DNA of 64,000 nucleotides from Streptomyces rubellomurinus (GTDB lineage Bacteria > Actinomycetota > Actinomycetes > Streptomycetales > Streptomycetaceae), in the NCBI RefSeq assembly GCF_000961885.1, contig NZ_JZKH01000001.1, forward strand, positions 248,001 through 312,000, given 5' to 3'. The notes below the pieces were generated by a model. The model saw only the letters and a program-made list of their open reading frames with translations. It did not search any database and was not told the DNA's origin. The position numbers and the translations under genes were made by a program. This document shows, piece after piece, positions 50,001 through 59,081 of the stretch. The stretch's first letter is position 1, and every line of letters begins with the position of its first letter.

Positions 50001-50921
50001 GTGAAGCTTCGACTCGTCCGGCGCGTGGTCCCGTGGGTGGCGGCGGTCGCCGCGCTGACCGCGGTCCCCACCGCCTCGGCCACCCCGAGCGGTTCGGCGA
50101 AGCCGGGCCGGCACCAGCACTTCGCCGTCGGCCCGCAGTACGACACCACCCACGTGTACGTCGCGCCGGGCACCGAGCAGGCCTTCGTGGCCAGTTGGAC
50201 GTCCACCTTCGGTGGCACCACGATCGGCCCGGTCTCCACCCAGGTGACCCCGGCGCCCAGCCGGACGCTCTCCGAGCTGATCGTGTCCCCGGTCGGCACG
50301 CTGTCGGTGTTCGACTACACCACGCCCGTCCCGTACCCGTTCGGCACCGAGCGCACCGGCTGGCTGGTGACCGACCTCGACCAGGCGGTCCGGGCCGCCC
50401 GCGCCGACGGCGCCGCCGTGACCGTGGCACCGTTCACCGACCCGATCGGCCGGGACGCCGTCGTCCAGTTCCCCGGCGGGGTCAACGCCCAGCTGTACGT
50501 CCACACCACCGCGCCGTCCTACCCCGCCCCGGCGAGCGTGCCGGAGAACCGGCTCTACCTGCCGCCGGACTCCGTCGGCGCCTTCCTGGACAGCTACCTC
50601 GCCTTCACCCAGGGCCGCGTCGTCTCCGACGACCGGCGGGCCGACGGCGCCGCCATCGGCCTGCCCGGGACGACGTACCGGCTGATCCGGCTCACCTCCG
50701 GCTTCGGCGCCACCACCGTCGCGGTGACGGACGGCCACCTGCCGCACCCGTTCGGCCTGGAGACCACCGGCTACGGCGTGCCGGACCTCGGCGCCACCCT
50801 GGAGCGGGCGAAGGCGGCCGGCGCCACCGTGCTGTCGGGGCCGGTCCGCGCGGGCGGCCGGGAGAGCGCCGTGGTCCGGTTCCCGGGCGGCTACGTCGCG
50901 GAGGTCCACACCGACCGCTGA
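50001..50921 (+). CDS. Secreted VOC (glyoxalase-fold) protein
   Basis: A 306-aa exported protein with two vicinal-oxygen-chelate-like halves. The signal peptide covers residues 1-~28 (KLRLVRRVVPWVAAVAALTA, then TASA). Each half ends in the same pattern: VTDLDQAVRAARADGAAVTV then VVQFPGGVNAQLYVHT, and VPDLGATLERAKAAGATVLS then VVRFPGGYVAEVHTD. That internal repetition is typical of glyoxalase/dioxygenase folds. I cannot assign a metal site or reaction; most VOC proteins are cytoplasmic, so export is unusual. The start is the GTG at 50001 because AGGAGG lies six bases upstream; an ATG at 49983 would place this site inside the gene. Confidence 0.85.
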   Translation: MKLRLVRRVVPWVAAVAALTAVPTASATPSGSAKPGRHQHFAVGPQYDTTHVYVAPGTEQAFVASWTSTFGGTTIGPVSTQVTPAPSRTLSELIVSPVGTLSVFDYTTPVPYPFGTERTGWLVTDLDQAVRAARADGAAVTVAPFTDPIGRDAVVQFPGGVNAQLYVHTTAPSYPAPASVPENRLYLPPDSVGAFLDSYLAFTQGRVVSDDRRADGAAIGLPGTTYRLIRLTSGFGATTVAVTDGHLPHPFGLETTGYGVPDLGATLERAKAAGATVLSGPVRAGGRESAVVRFPGGYVAEVHTDR

Positions 50922-50932
50922 CGTCAACCCAC

Positions 50933-50976
50933 CGGCGCCGCACCGCGTCCTCACCAGGACGGGCGGTGCGGCGCCG
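50933..50976. terminator. Bidirectional terminator between VOC and AraC genes
   Basis: A perfect 14-bp stem (50933-50946 with 50963-50976) with a 16-nt loop, between convergent genes. Confidence 0.8.
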
Positions 50977-51022
50977 TGTGGGGCGGCTGCGGCAGTCTGT
51001 TCGGACGGCGCCGGCCGGGGAA

Positions 51023-51916
51023 TCAGGACGCCGGATCGCGCCCCTCGGCCCGGGTGGCGTAGGCCTGCCACTCGCGGGGCGAGACGCCGAACGCGTCCCG
51101 GAACGCCCGGCTGAAGTGGGAGTGGCTGACGAAGCCCCAGCGGTGCGCGACCGCGGACACACTGGTCTGCCGCCGGGACGGGCGCCCCAACTCCCGGCGG
51201 CAGGCGTCCAGTCGGCGCCGCCGGACCCACTGGCCCACGGTCATGCCGTCCTGCTGGAAGAGCTTGTGGAGATAGCGCACCGAGATGTGCTGCGCGCGGG
51301 CGATCGAGCCGGGCGAGAGGTCCGGGTCGGCGAGGTTCTCCTCGATGTGGACGCGGATCCGGGCCAGCAACTCGGCCGCACCGCCCGGGTGTTCCGGGTC
51401 CTCCCGGTCGAGCAGCTCGCCCACCAGGACGGCGACGATGTCGGAGGCGCCGCGCGCGAGGTGGTTGCCCGGCCGGGCCCGGTGGGCCCGCTCCTGAGCC
51501 GCCAGGGTGCGGAGGAACTGGGAGGCGAGCGAGCCGATCCCCTCGCTCCCCCGCGCCAGCAGTCCGCCCGCCCGCCGGACGTCGCCCTGCCGCACACCCA
51601 GGTAGAAGCAGGGGACGCGGAAGCGGAGCATCCGGCACTCGGAGTCCTGCAGCAGGCCCGCCGGGTGCGGGGTGGCGCTGATCACCAGGTCCCCCGGGGC
51701 CAGGACCGTGCTGGCCCCGCCGCGCCGGACGGAGGCCGCGCCGTGGACGTGCAGGGCGATGTGGAGGCAGTCCTCGGAATCGGTCCCGGGCGGCGGGGAG
51801 AGGATGTCGATGCAGCCCTCGCCGCCCTCGCGGGCGGCTCGGTCGAGCCGGTGCCCGGGGACTTCGGCTTCTGTCGCGGGAGTTTCGGGCATGGGTGAGG
51901 GACCCGACTGGCTCAC
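51023..51916 (-). CDS. AraC-family transcription regulator
   Basis: A 297-aa AraC/XylS regulator. Residues ~30-170 form a cupin-like sensing domain (ASTVLAPGDLVISATPHPAG). The C-terminal ~100 residues contain two helix-turn-helix units: DLSPGSIARAQHISVRYLHK and SVSAVAHRWGFVSHSHFSRA, with the family ending FGVSPREWQ. The start is the GTG at 51916, six bases after GGAG; an internal ATG at 51892 is the alternative. It faces the oxidative-stress-like gene group, some of whose promoters carry AraC-like direct repeats. The DNA-binding half closely resembles the regulator at 59.2 kb, so they are paralogues. Confidence 0.93.
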   Translation of the reverse strand: MSQSGPSPMPETPATEAEVPGHRLDRAAREGGEGCIDILSPPPGTDSEDCLHIALHVHGAASVRRGGASTVLAPGDLVISATPHPAGLLQDSECRMLRFRVPCFYLGVRQGDVRRAGGLLARGSEGIGSLASQFLRTLAAQERAHRARPGNHLARGASDIVAVLVGELLDREDPEHPGGAAELLARIRVHIEENLADPDLSPGSIARAQHISVRYLHKLFQQDGMTVGQWVRRRRLDACRRELGRPSRRQTSVSAVAHRWGFVSHSHFSRAFRDAFGVSPREWQAYATRAEGRDPAS

Positions 51917-52403
51917 GGGAGTCTCCGACCGGTTGGAAGTGGTTCTGTGCGGATGCGGGGGCCTCCTCGCTCGACAGCCCCCGGCGTCCTTCCTACAAGG
52001 AGCGGAACGAGATGGACAAACCTTCAACAAACCGGGGATCCGGCGGCTCCGCCCACCCCGGACGGTGCCCGCCCCGCCTGCCGCGCACCCCTCGGAGCAG
52101 GCCGCACCCGCGCCCTCGAAGGCCGCCAACTCACCTGACAAACACGGGAGTTGAAACACCCGGAGGCCGGGCTTCGGCGACCGGCGAGGCCCCCTGAACC
52201 CACCGGTCCTCGCCGACCGGCCCGGCCGGAAGGACCCCCCTGCCGCCCCCGTGCCCCCGCTCAGCGGTGCACGGACCGTCACATCACCGTGCACCGGCGG
52301 AACATCCCCGCCGCCTCCCTTGTACCCTCGGGAAGCCGGGAACAGTGGCACGGCCGGAACCGAACGACTCCGGCCGGCGTGGGCGGACGGGAAGTAGCTC
52401 GAC
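51917..52403. other. 487-bp intergenic region upstream of the LAL regulator
   Basis: No gene is convincing. A 61-codon frame at 52012-52197 starts with ATG nine bases after AAGGAG but has Pro/Arg-rich, non-coding-like composition. CGGTGCACGG (52265-52274) and CCGTGCACCG (52287-52296) form a 10-bp inverted repeat with a 12-nt spacer, a possible operator or terminator in front of the LAL gene. Confidence 0.5.
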
Positions 52404-55169
52404 ATGGCAGGGTCAGGCGGTCCGCTGTCCCATCGCGGTCTGCGCGGCCGGGAGGCCGAACTCGCACGGCTCCAGGCCCTGATCGGCTCGGTGGCCGACA
52501 CCGGGAGCGGCGGACTGGCCCTGATCCAGGGGGAACCGGGCATCGGCAAGACCACCCTGCTCGCCGAGGCCGCCGCCCGGGCCGCCGCGGCGGGGTTCTC
52601 CGTGGGCCTCGGCAAGGCCGAGGAGCTGCACCACATCGTCCCGCTCTCCTCGCTGGCGGCCAGCGTCCTGCACGGCGACCGGCCGCTGCTCTCCGGCGAC
52701 GACCTCGCCGATCTCGCCCGCAACCACGACCAGCGGATCTGGCTGGTGGAGCGCCTGGCGGAGGCGATCGAGGCCAGGGCCACCGACGCGCCGGTGCTGA
52801 TCGGGCTGGACGACGTGCAGTGGGCCGACGCACTGAGCCGGTTCGCCCTGCAGCAGCTGCCGACCCGGCTGCGGACCTCGCCGGTCCTGTGGCTGCTGAC
52901 CGGGCGCCGGGAGCCCGCCGGCCCGGCCGAGGAGATCGTGGCGGCCGCCGCCGGCAACCTCGCGACGGTCACGGTGTCCCTGGGCCCGCTGTCCGGCGCG
53001 GCCATCGGCCAACTGGCCGACGACACGCTCGGACCGGCGGTCGACGCATGGGTGCGGGACCTGCTCGACGGCGCCGGCGGGAACCCGTTCCTGGCGGTCG
53101 AGATGCTGGCCGGACTGCGTAGCACCGACGTCCCACGGGACGTGGTGCCCTCCCGGCTGGTGGTGGGCGTACGCGGCAGGCTCCGGTCCCTGCAGCCCGG
53201 CACGCTGCGCTTCCTGCAGATGGGCGCGGTGCTGGGCCGCCGGTTCGACTTCGAGGACGCCGCCGCGCTCTGCGACCAACCGGCCGCCGCCCTGCTCCCG
53301 GCCCTTGAGGAGGCGGTGTGCGCCGGACTCCTGGACGACGACGGCGACCACCTGGTCTTCCGGCACGACCTGCTGCGCCAGGCGGTCTACGCCGACATCC
53401 CGCCCTCGGCCCGCAAGGCCCTGCACCGCGCGGCCGCCCGCCGCCTGGTCACCGCCGGCCGGCAGCCGATCGACGCGGTGCCGCACATCCTCCGGGGCGC
53501 CGTACCCGGGGACGAGGAGGCCGTGGCGCTGCTGCGGCGCGCGGCCGACGACGTGCTGGCGGTGACCCCCGGCCCGGCGGCCGACCTGATGCTGCGCGCC
53601 CTCGAACTGGTCCCGTCGTCCGGGCAGTTGAAGTTCGAGGTGGGCGAGCAGACGATCCTCTGCCTGGCCCGGGCCGGCCGCAACCGCGAGGCGCTGGAGA
53701 CCGGCGACCGGCTGCTGGCCGACCGGCCGCCGCTGGAGACCTTCGGCCGGCTCCAGTCCGCCCTGGGAGGGGCGCTGTGGACCATGGACCTCGCCGAGGA
53801 GCTGCGCCGCCGGGCCGAGGCCGCCCTCGCCGCCGGCGGCTCCGCCCCGGAGATATGCGCCCGGCTGGCCGCCCTGCGCGCCCTGGCCCTGTCCCGCGGC
53901 CGTGACCTGGGCGTGGCGCGGGAGGCCGGCGAGACGGCGCTGCGGACCGCCACCGCGATCGGCGACCGGGAGGCCCATGTGCTGGCCCTGTCCGGCCTGG
54001 GCGAGATCGCGCTGAACGCGGGGGAGAACGCGGTCGCGCTGCAGCGCTTCGCCGCGCTCAGCACCATCGACTCCGCTTTCCTCCCCGAGGAGGTCGTCGC
54101 GCACGTGCACGTGGACGACTTCGCCTCCGCCGAGCGCCTGCTCCTGCGGGCGGCGGAGGGGGGCGGTGCGGTGCGTCAGGCCATGCTGCTGTGGGCCCAG
54201 GGCCAGCACGACCTGGGGCTCGGCCGACTCGACGACGCCGAGGCCGACTTCGTGACCATGGAACGCCTGGAGGACGAGGTGCGGGTGCCCGTCCAGCAGC
54301 TGAACGGGCGGGTGATCCGCTCCCGGATCGCCCTGCTGCGCGGCCACCGGGAGGCGGCCCGGGAGAACCTGCTCGCCGCCCGGGAGCACCTGGCCGTCAA
54401 ACCGAACGCGGGCAACACGGCCGCGGTGTCCTTCCTGGAGGCCGTCCACGCCGAGGCCGATGGGGACGTCGCCCTCGCCGTCGACCGGATCCGCCGGGTC
54501 CAGCAGCAGGGGCCCTTCCTGCGCTGGCGGCTGCTGCGCGACTGGGTCGACGCCGCGGTCCGCATGGCCCTGCGCGCCGGGGAGCGCGAGCTCGCCGAGG
54601 ACCTGGCCGCGCAGGCCGAGGCCCACGCCGGGCGCAACCCCGCCGTGCCGACCGCCGCCGGCATCGCCGTGCAGGCCCGCGGGCTCGTCCGGAACGACCC
54701 CGCCGTGCTGGCACACGCCGTGGACCTGCTCGGCGCGAGCCCCCGCCCGCTGACCCGGGCCGCCGCTCACGCCGATCTCGGCCTGGCCCTGCTGGCCGCG
54801 GGGCGGCGGAGCCCGGCGGTGGCCGCGCTGGCGCTCGCGCGGGACACCTTCGCCGAGTCGGGCGCCCACGCCGCGGCGGCCCACGTCCAACGCGCCCTGG
54901 AAGGTGCCGGAGGCGAGAGCCGCCGGGCGGCCACCGTACGGCGGCCCGTCCAGGGCTGGGGCGCCCTCACCGCCTCGGAGGAGAAGGTCGCGCGCCTCAT
55001 CGCCCAGGGCCACACCAACCGCTCGGCCGCCGACGTGCTCGTGGTGTCCCCGCACACCGTCAACACCCATCTGACGTCCGTGTTCCGCAAGCTGTCGATC
55101 GGCTCCCGGGTCCAGCTCGCCAACCTGGTCGCCACCCTCCCGGAGGTTCCCGACCTCTCCGGGGCCTGA
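52404..55169 (+). CDS. LAL-type LuxR-family transcription regulator
   Basis: A 921-aa large ATP-binding LuxR regulator. The P-loop domain follows RGLRGREAELARLQAL: Walker A is GEPGIGKT (43-50) and Walker B is VLIGLDDVQWAD near residue 137. A long helical (TPR-like) middle follows. The C-terminal LuxR helix-turn-helix (~855-912) reads LTASEEKVARLIAQGHTNRS and VVSPHTVNTHLTSVFRKL. Such regulators often control antibiotic or sugar genes in streptomycetes. The neighbour downstream is an alpha/beta hydrolase 118 bp away. GGAAG precedes the ATG. The target is unknown. Confidence 0.95.
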   Translation: MAGSGGPLSHRGLRGREAELARLQALIGSVADTGSGGLALIQGEPGIGKTTLLAEAAARAAAAGFSVGLGKAEELHHIVPLSSLAASVLHGDRPLLSGDDLADLARNHDQRIWLVERLAEAIEARATDAPVLIGLDDVQWADALSRFALQQLPTRLRTSPVLWLLTGRREPAGPAEEIVAAAAGNLATVTVSLGPLSGAAIGQLADDTLGPAVDAWVRDLLDGAGGNPFLAVEMLAGLRSTDVPRDVVPSRLVVGVRGRLRSLQPGTLRFLQMGAVLGRRFDFEDAAALCDQPAAALLPALEEAVCAGLLDDDGDHLVFRHDLLRQAVYADIPPSARKALHRAAARRLVTAGRQPIDAVPHILRGAVPGDEEAVALLRRAADDVLAVTPGPAADLMLRALELVPSSGQLKFEVGEQTILCLARAGRNREALETGDRLLADRPPLETFGRLQSALGGALWTMDLAEELRRRAEAALAAGGSAPEICARLAALRALALSRGRDLGVAREAGETALRTATAIGDREAHVLALSGLGEIALNAGENAVALQRFAALSTIDSAFLPEEVVAHVHVDDFASAERLLLRAAEGGGAVRQAMLLWAQGQHDLGLGRLDDAEADFVTMERLEDEVRVPVQQLNGRVIRSRIALLRGHREAARENLLAAREHLAVKPNAGNTAAVSFLEAVHAEADGDVALAVDRIRRVQQQGPFLRWRLLRDWVDAAVRMALRAGERELAEDLAAQAEAHAGRNPAVPTAAGIAVQARGLVRNDPAVLAHAVDLLGASPRPLTRAAAHADLGLALLAAGRRSPAVAALALARDTFAESGAHAAAAHVQRALEGAGGESRRAATVRRPVQGWGALTASEEKVARLIAQGHTNRSAADVLVVSPHTVNTHLTSVFRKLSIGSRVQLANLVATLPEVPDLSGA

Positions 55170-55186
55170 GCGCGCCGGCTTGGTAC

Positions 55187-55203
55187 GTTCACGCGATGCC
55201 CCG
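55187..55203 (+). promoter_or_regulatory. 17-bp element upstream of the alpha/beta hydrolase gene
   Basis: GTTCACGCGATGCCCCG here is identical to 59082-59098 upstream of the second AraC gene, and in both cases lies about 90 bp before the start codon. TACGTT (55184-55189) overlaps it and fits the TAnnnT form of a -10 element. Confidence 0.5.
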
Positions 55204-55286
55204 ACCCGGCCGGACCCGCTTGGCTGGGCCCCAGGTCCGTTCTCCTCGCCCTGCCCCACTCCGCCGCCCAGTCGAAGGCCACCGGC

Positions 55287-56024
55287 ATGCCCAGACCCGC
55301 CCCCGTCCCGCCGACCGTCGTCCTGGTCCACGGGGCGTTCACCGACGCCTCGTCCTGGTCCGGGGTCGTCGGCCCGCTGCGCGCCGCCGGTCTGACGGTG
55401 CACGCGCCCGCGAACCCGCTGCGCGGCCTGGCGCACGACGCAGCGCGCCTCCGGAGCCTGGTGCGCGAGCTCGCCACCCCCGTGGTCCTGGTCGGCCACG
55501 GCTACGGCGGCGCGGTGATCACCCAGCCGACCGACGATGCCGACCAGGTGGTGGCCCTGTGCTACGTCGCCGGGTTCGGCCTCGACGCCGGCGAGTGCGT
55601 GCTGGACATCACCAACCGCTTCGCCCCCTCCCCGCTGGCCGACGCCGCCGCCACCACCCTCCTCCCCGCCGGCCCCGACAGCGAGGTGTCCATCCGCGCG
55701 GAGCGGTTCCGGCAGCTGTACGCCGACGACCTGTCACCCGCGGCCGGGCGGGCGCTGGCCGCGGCCCAACGCCCGGTCGCCTGCGGCGCGCTGACCGACC
55801 GCTCGGCCTTACCCGCCTGGGCGGACAAGCCGTCCTGGTACGCCATCGCGACCGCCGACCGGATGCTCAACCCCGCCGCCCAGCGCTTCATGGCCCAGCG
55901 CATGGCGGCCACCGAGTACGTGCTGGACGCCTCGCACGCCGCCCCGCTGGCGCGGCCCGAAGCCGTGGTGGCGATGATCCGGGAGGCCACCGCGCACACC
56001 ACGGGTACTCCGGGGGGTGTTTAA
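55287..56024 (+). CDS. Alpha/beta hydrolase lacking the nucleophilic serine; TTA-containing
   Basis: A 245-aa protein of the short alpha/beta hydrolase group that includes salicylate-esterase-like enzymes: PPTVVLVHGAFTDASSWSGV is the oxyanion region. The nucleophile elbow, normally GHSYGG, is GHGYGG, so the catalytic serine is Gly72 (codon GGC, one base from AGC). The acid (D191 in TADRMLNP) and base (H217 in DASHAAPL) remain. It may be catalytically dead or use another residue. Codon 175 is TTA (55809-55811), implying bldA-dependent translation. GAAGG precedes the ATG. The LAL regulator lies just upstream, and a sugar importer begins 63 bp downstream. Confidence 0.9.
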   Translation: MPRPAPVPPTVVLVHGAFTDASSWSGVVGPLRAAGLTVHAPANPLRGLAHDAARLRSLVRELATPVVLVGHGYGGAVITQPTDDADQVVALCYVAGFGLDAGECVLDITNRFAPSPLADAAATTLLPAGPDSEVSIRAERFRQLYADDLSPAAGRALAAAQRPVACGALTDRSALPAWADKPSWYAIATADRMLNPAAQRFMAQRMAATEYVLDASHAAPLARPEAVVAMIREATAHTTGTPGGV

Positions 56025-56087
56025 TATGCGTTCGAACGGAAGCGTCCGACGGACCCCGACCCCCGAACACCCGACGAAGGCACCAGC

Positions 56088-57341
56088 ATGACCTCACCGG
56101 CCGGATCGTCGGCCCGGCGGATCGCCGCCCTCCTGACCGGGCTCCTGCTCCTGGCGCCGGCCGCCACCGGGTGCGGTCACGGCACCGGGCCCGGGCCGGC
56201 CGGGGGCGAGGTCACCACCATCACCGCGCTCGACTACTACACCGACCAGGCCGAGCACGCCCAGTGGGGCGACCTGCTCACCGCGTGCGGCCGCACGGTC
56301 GGGGTGCGGGTCGAGCAGACGAGCGTCCCGGGGGCGTCCCTGGTCCCCAAGGTCCTGCAACAGGCGTCCTCGCGGACCCTCCCCGACCTGCTGATGCTCG
56401 ACAACCCCGACCTGCAGCAGATCGCCCGGACCGGCGCGCTGACCCCGCTGGAGGACTACGGCGTCGACGCCGACGGCTTCGCCCCGGGCATCCTGTCCGC
56501 GGGCAGCTACCAGGGCAAGGTCTACGGCCTGGCCCCCAACGTCAGCACCGTCGCCCTGGTCTACAACAAGGACATGCTCGCCGAGGCCGGCGTCGCCGTC
56601 CCGCGGACCTGGGACGAACTGAAGGCGGCCGCGGCCGCGTTGACCCGGCCCGGGCGCTACGGCATGGCCGTCGACGCCAACGCCACCTTCGAGGGCACCT
56701 GGCAGTTCCTGCCCTTCCTGTGGTCCAACGGCGGTGACGAACGGCAGTTGGACACCCCCCAGGCGGCGCAGGCGCTCCAGCTCTGGGTCGACCTGGTGAA
56801 GAGCGGATCCATGGCGAAGTCGGTGCTGAACTGGACCCAGGCCGACGTCCACGACCAGTTCGTCGCCGGACGGACGGCCATGATGATCAACGGGCCGTGG
56901 CGCATCCCGGCCCTGGAGCAGGACGCGAACCTGCACTGGGGCGTGGCCCCCGTCCCCGTCCCCCGGCTCGGGCAGACCCCGGTCACCCCGCTCGGCGGCG
57001 AGGTGTGGACCGTCCCGCAGAACCCCTCCAAGGCCCGGCAGCAGAAGGCCGCCCAGGTCCTCGCCTGCCTGAACTCCCCCGCCAGCATGCGCACCGTGGC
57101 CCGGGACCACCACACCGTGCCCTCCCGCACCGCAGTGGCCGCCCAGCAGGCCGAGGAGGACCCGTCGACGGCCGCCTTCGCCCGGAGCGTCACGGTGGCG
57201 CGCGCCCGTACCGGCGAGCTCGGCGTCGAGTGGCCCCGGGCCGCGACCGGGATCTACACCGCGATCCAGTCCGCGCTGACGGGTGAACAGACACCGGAGG
57301 AAGCCCTCAGCCATGCGCAGCAGATCGCCACGGGCCACTGA
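56088..57341 (+). CDS. Sugar-binding lipoprotein of a CUT1 ABC importer
   Basis: A 417-aa type II solute-binding lipoprotein. The signal peptide ends in the lipobox ATGC (C29). The mature part has family 1 features: VTTITALDYYTDQAEHAQWG, LVPKVLQQASSRTLPDLLML, NVSTVALVYNKDMLAEAGVA, and GRTAMMINGPWRIPAL. It delivers an oligosaccharide to the two permeases downstream. The permease gene begins inside its 3' end (29-bp overlap). Upstream, TTTAATAT near 56020 may be the -10, and CGTTCGAACG (56031-56040) is a 10-bp palindrome of the kind bound by LacI-type repressors. The sugar cannot be read. Confidence 0.93.
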   Translation: MTSPAGSSARRIAALLTGLLLLAPAATGCGHGTGPGPAGGEVTTITALDYYTDQAEHAQWGDLLTACGRTVGVRVEQTSVPGASLVPKVLQQASSRTLPDLLMLDNPDLQQIARTGALTPLEDYGVDADGFAPGILSAGSYQGKVYGLAPNVSTVALVYNKDMLAEAGVAVPRTWDELKAAAAALTRPGRYGMAVDANATFEGTWQFLPFLWSNGGDERQLDTPQAAQALQLWVDLVKSGSMAKSVLNWTQADVHDQFVAGRTAMMINGPWRIPALEQDANLHWGVAPVPVPRLGQTPVTPLGGEVWTVPQNPSKARQQKAAQVLACLNSPASMRTVARDHHTVPSRTAVAAQQAEEDPSTAAFARSVTVARARTGELGVEWPRAATGIYTAIQSALTGEQTPEEALSHAQQIATGH

Positions 57342-58245
57342 CCCCTCGCCGCTCCGGCGCGGGGAGGGCTGGACCCGGTGGCTGTTCCTCGCGCCCGCCG
57401 CGGCGTACCTGCTGCTGTTCTTCGGCTGCCCGATGGTCGACAACGCCGTGATGGGCTTCCAGCAGTACACCGTCACGACCTTCTACACCGGTGACGCCCC
57501 GTTCGTGGGCCTGCGGAACTACGCGGCGCTCGTCTCCTCCGCCGACTTCCCCCGGACCGTGCTGACCACGGCCCTGTTCACGGCCGGCTCCGTCCTCGGG
57601 CAGTTCGTCCTCGGCCTGGCCCTCGCCCTGTTCTTCCGGCGGCGGTTCCCGCTCGGCGGCGTGCTGCGCGCGCTCCTGCTGGTGCCGTGGCTGCTGCCGC
57701 TGGTCGCCACCGGGACCATCTGGAAGTGGATGCTCGACCCCGACACCGGGGTGGTCAACGCGGTGCTGCGCGGCCTCCACCTCACGTCGTCCGGGGTTCC
57801 CTGGCTCACCGGCACCTCCCCGGCGCTGCTGTCGGTGGTCCTGGTCAACGTCTGGGTCGGCGTCCCCTTCAACACCGCGATCCTGTACGGCGCCCTGCGG
57901 GACATCCCTCCGTACCTGTACGAGGCGGCGGCACTGGACGGCGCCGGCCCGGCGGCCGCGTTCCGCCACATCACCTGGCCGCTGCTGCGGCCGGCGGTGC
58001 GGGTGGTGCTCGTGCTGGGCGTCGTCTACACCGTCAAGGTGCTGGACGTCATCCTGGTGGTCACGGGCGGGGGGCCGGCCGGCGCCACCGAGACCCTGGC
58101 CACCCGGGCCTACGAACTGTCCTTCCGGCAGTTCGACTTCGGGCGCGGCGCCGCGGCGGGCAACCTGCTCATCGTCCTCTCGCTGCTGTTCGCCGTCCTC
58201 CACCTGCGCGCCGACCGACGTACCCGAACCGAGGTGATCCCGTGA
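57313..58245 (+). CDS. CUT1 sugar ABC transporter permease (MalF type)
   Basis: A 310-aa membrane protein with six helices, starting after a short Arg-rich tail: WLFLAPAAAYLLLFFGCPMV. The cytoplasmic EAA loop is YLYEAAALDGAGPAAAFRHI followed by TWPLLRPA, where the ATPase docks. The ATG at 57313 is preceded by GGAGGA and lies within the binding-protein gene. A GTG ten codons earlier is possible but lacks a good site. Its stop overlaps the next permease start (GTGA). Confidence 0.94.
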   Translation: MRSRSPRATDPSPLRRGEGWTRWLFLAPAAAYLLLFFGCPMVDNAVMGFQQYTVTTFYTGDAPFVGLRNYAALVSSADFPRTVLTTALFTAGSVLGQFVLGLALALFFRRRFPLGGVLRALLLVPWLLPLVATGTIWKWMLDPDTGVVNAVLRGLHLTSSGVPWLTGTSPALLSVVLVNVWVGVPFNTAILYGALRDIPPYLYEAAALDGAGPAAAFRHITWPLLRPAVRVVLVLGVVYTVKVLDVILVVTGGGPAGATETLATRAYELSFRQFDFGRGAAAGNLLIVLSLLFAVLHLRADRRTRTEVIP

Positions 58246-59060
58246 AACGCCCACCCGGCCGCGGCGGCCGGCTGTCCACCCTCGTCGGGATCGTCCTGCT
58301 CGCGGTGATGCTGTTCCCCGTCTACTGGATGGTGAACGCCTCCCTCCAGCCGGCCGGCAACACCCTGCGCGGGGAGTGGTTCCCGTTCCACCCCGACCTC
58401 GGCGGTTACGCCGCCGCGCTGCGCGACCAGGGGCCCAACCTCCTCACCAGCCTCGTGGTGGCCCTCGGCAGCGCGCTGCTCAGCCTGACGCTCGCCGCAC
58501 CGGCGGCCCACGCGCTGGCCCGGTTCCGGCTGCGCGGCACCAGGGTCCTGCTCCTCGGTGTCCTGGCCACCCAGGCCGTGCCCGGCATCGTGGTGGCCAA
58601 CGCGCTCTTCGGCGCCTACAACGACCTGGGGCTGCTGAACTCCCGCCTCGGGCTGGTCCTCGCCGACTCCACCGCCGGCGTCCCCTTCTCGATCGTCGTC
58701 CTGCACGCGTTCATGCGGGGCATCCCCGAGGAGATCATCGAGGCCGCGCGGGTGGACGGCGCGGGCCGGCTGCGCGTCTTCCGTTCCGTGGTGCTGCCGT
58801 TGAGCCGGAACGCCCTGATCACGGCCGGCGTCTTCGCCTTCCTCTTCGCCTGGAGCGACTTCCTCTTCGCCCTCACCCTGACCACCACGGACACCGTCCG
58901 GCCGGTCACCCTGGGCGTCTACCAGTACCTGGGCGCCCACACCGACCACTGGAACGCCGTGATGGCCACCGGCGTCCTGGCGTCCCTGCCCGCCGCCGTC
59001 CTGCTCGTCCTCGCCCAGCGCCACGTCACCGGCACCGCCACCGGCGCGGCCGTCAAGTGA
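58242..59060 (+). CDS. CUT1 sugar ABC transporter permease (MalG type)
   Basis: A 272-aa six-helix permease, partner of the previous one. The start GTG overlaps the preceding stop. The EAA loop is EIIEAARVDGAGRLRVFRSV followed by VLPLSRNAL, and FAFLFAWSDFLFALTLTTT is the typical MalG-type helix. No ATPase gene follows. In streptomycetes CUT1 importers commonly share the MsiK ATPase encoded elsewhere, so that is the likely energy source here. An AraC regulator starts 120 bp downstream. Confidence 0.95.
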   Translation: MKRPPGRGGRLSTLVGIVLLAVMLFPVYWMVNASLQPAGNTLRGEWFPFHPDLGGYAAALRDQGPNLLTSLVVALGSALLSLTLAAPAAHALARFRLRGTRVLLLGVLATQAVPGIVVANALFGAYNDLGLLNSRLGLVLADSTAGVPFSIVVLHAFMRGIPEEIIEAARVDGAGRLRVFRSVVLPLSRNALITAGVFAFLFAWSDFLFALTLTTTDTVRPVTLGVYQYLGAHTDHWNAVMATGVLASLPAAVLLVLAQRHVTGTATGAAVK

Positions 59061-59081
59061 GGGCCGCCCCCGATCTAGTAG

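Noticed and set aside
52012..52197. Possible 61-aa gene after AAGGAG
   Set aside because: The product is Pro/Arg-rich, third codon positions are not GC-biased, and a competing frame on the same strand looks as good. It cannot be supported without comparison.
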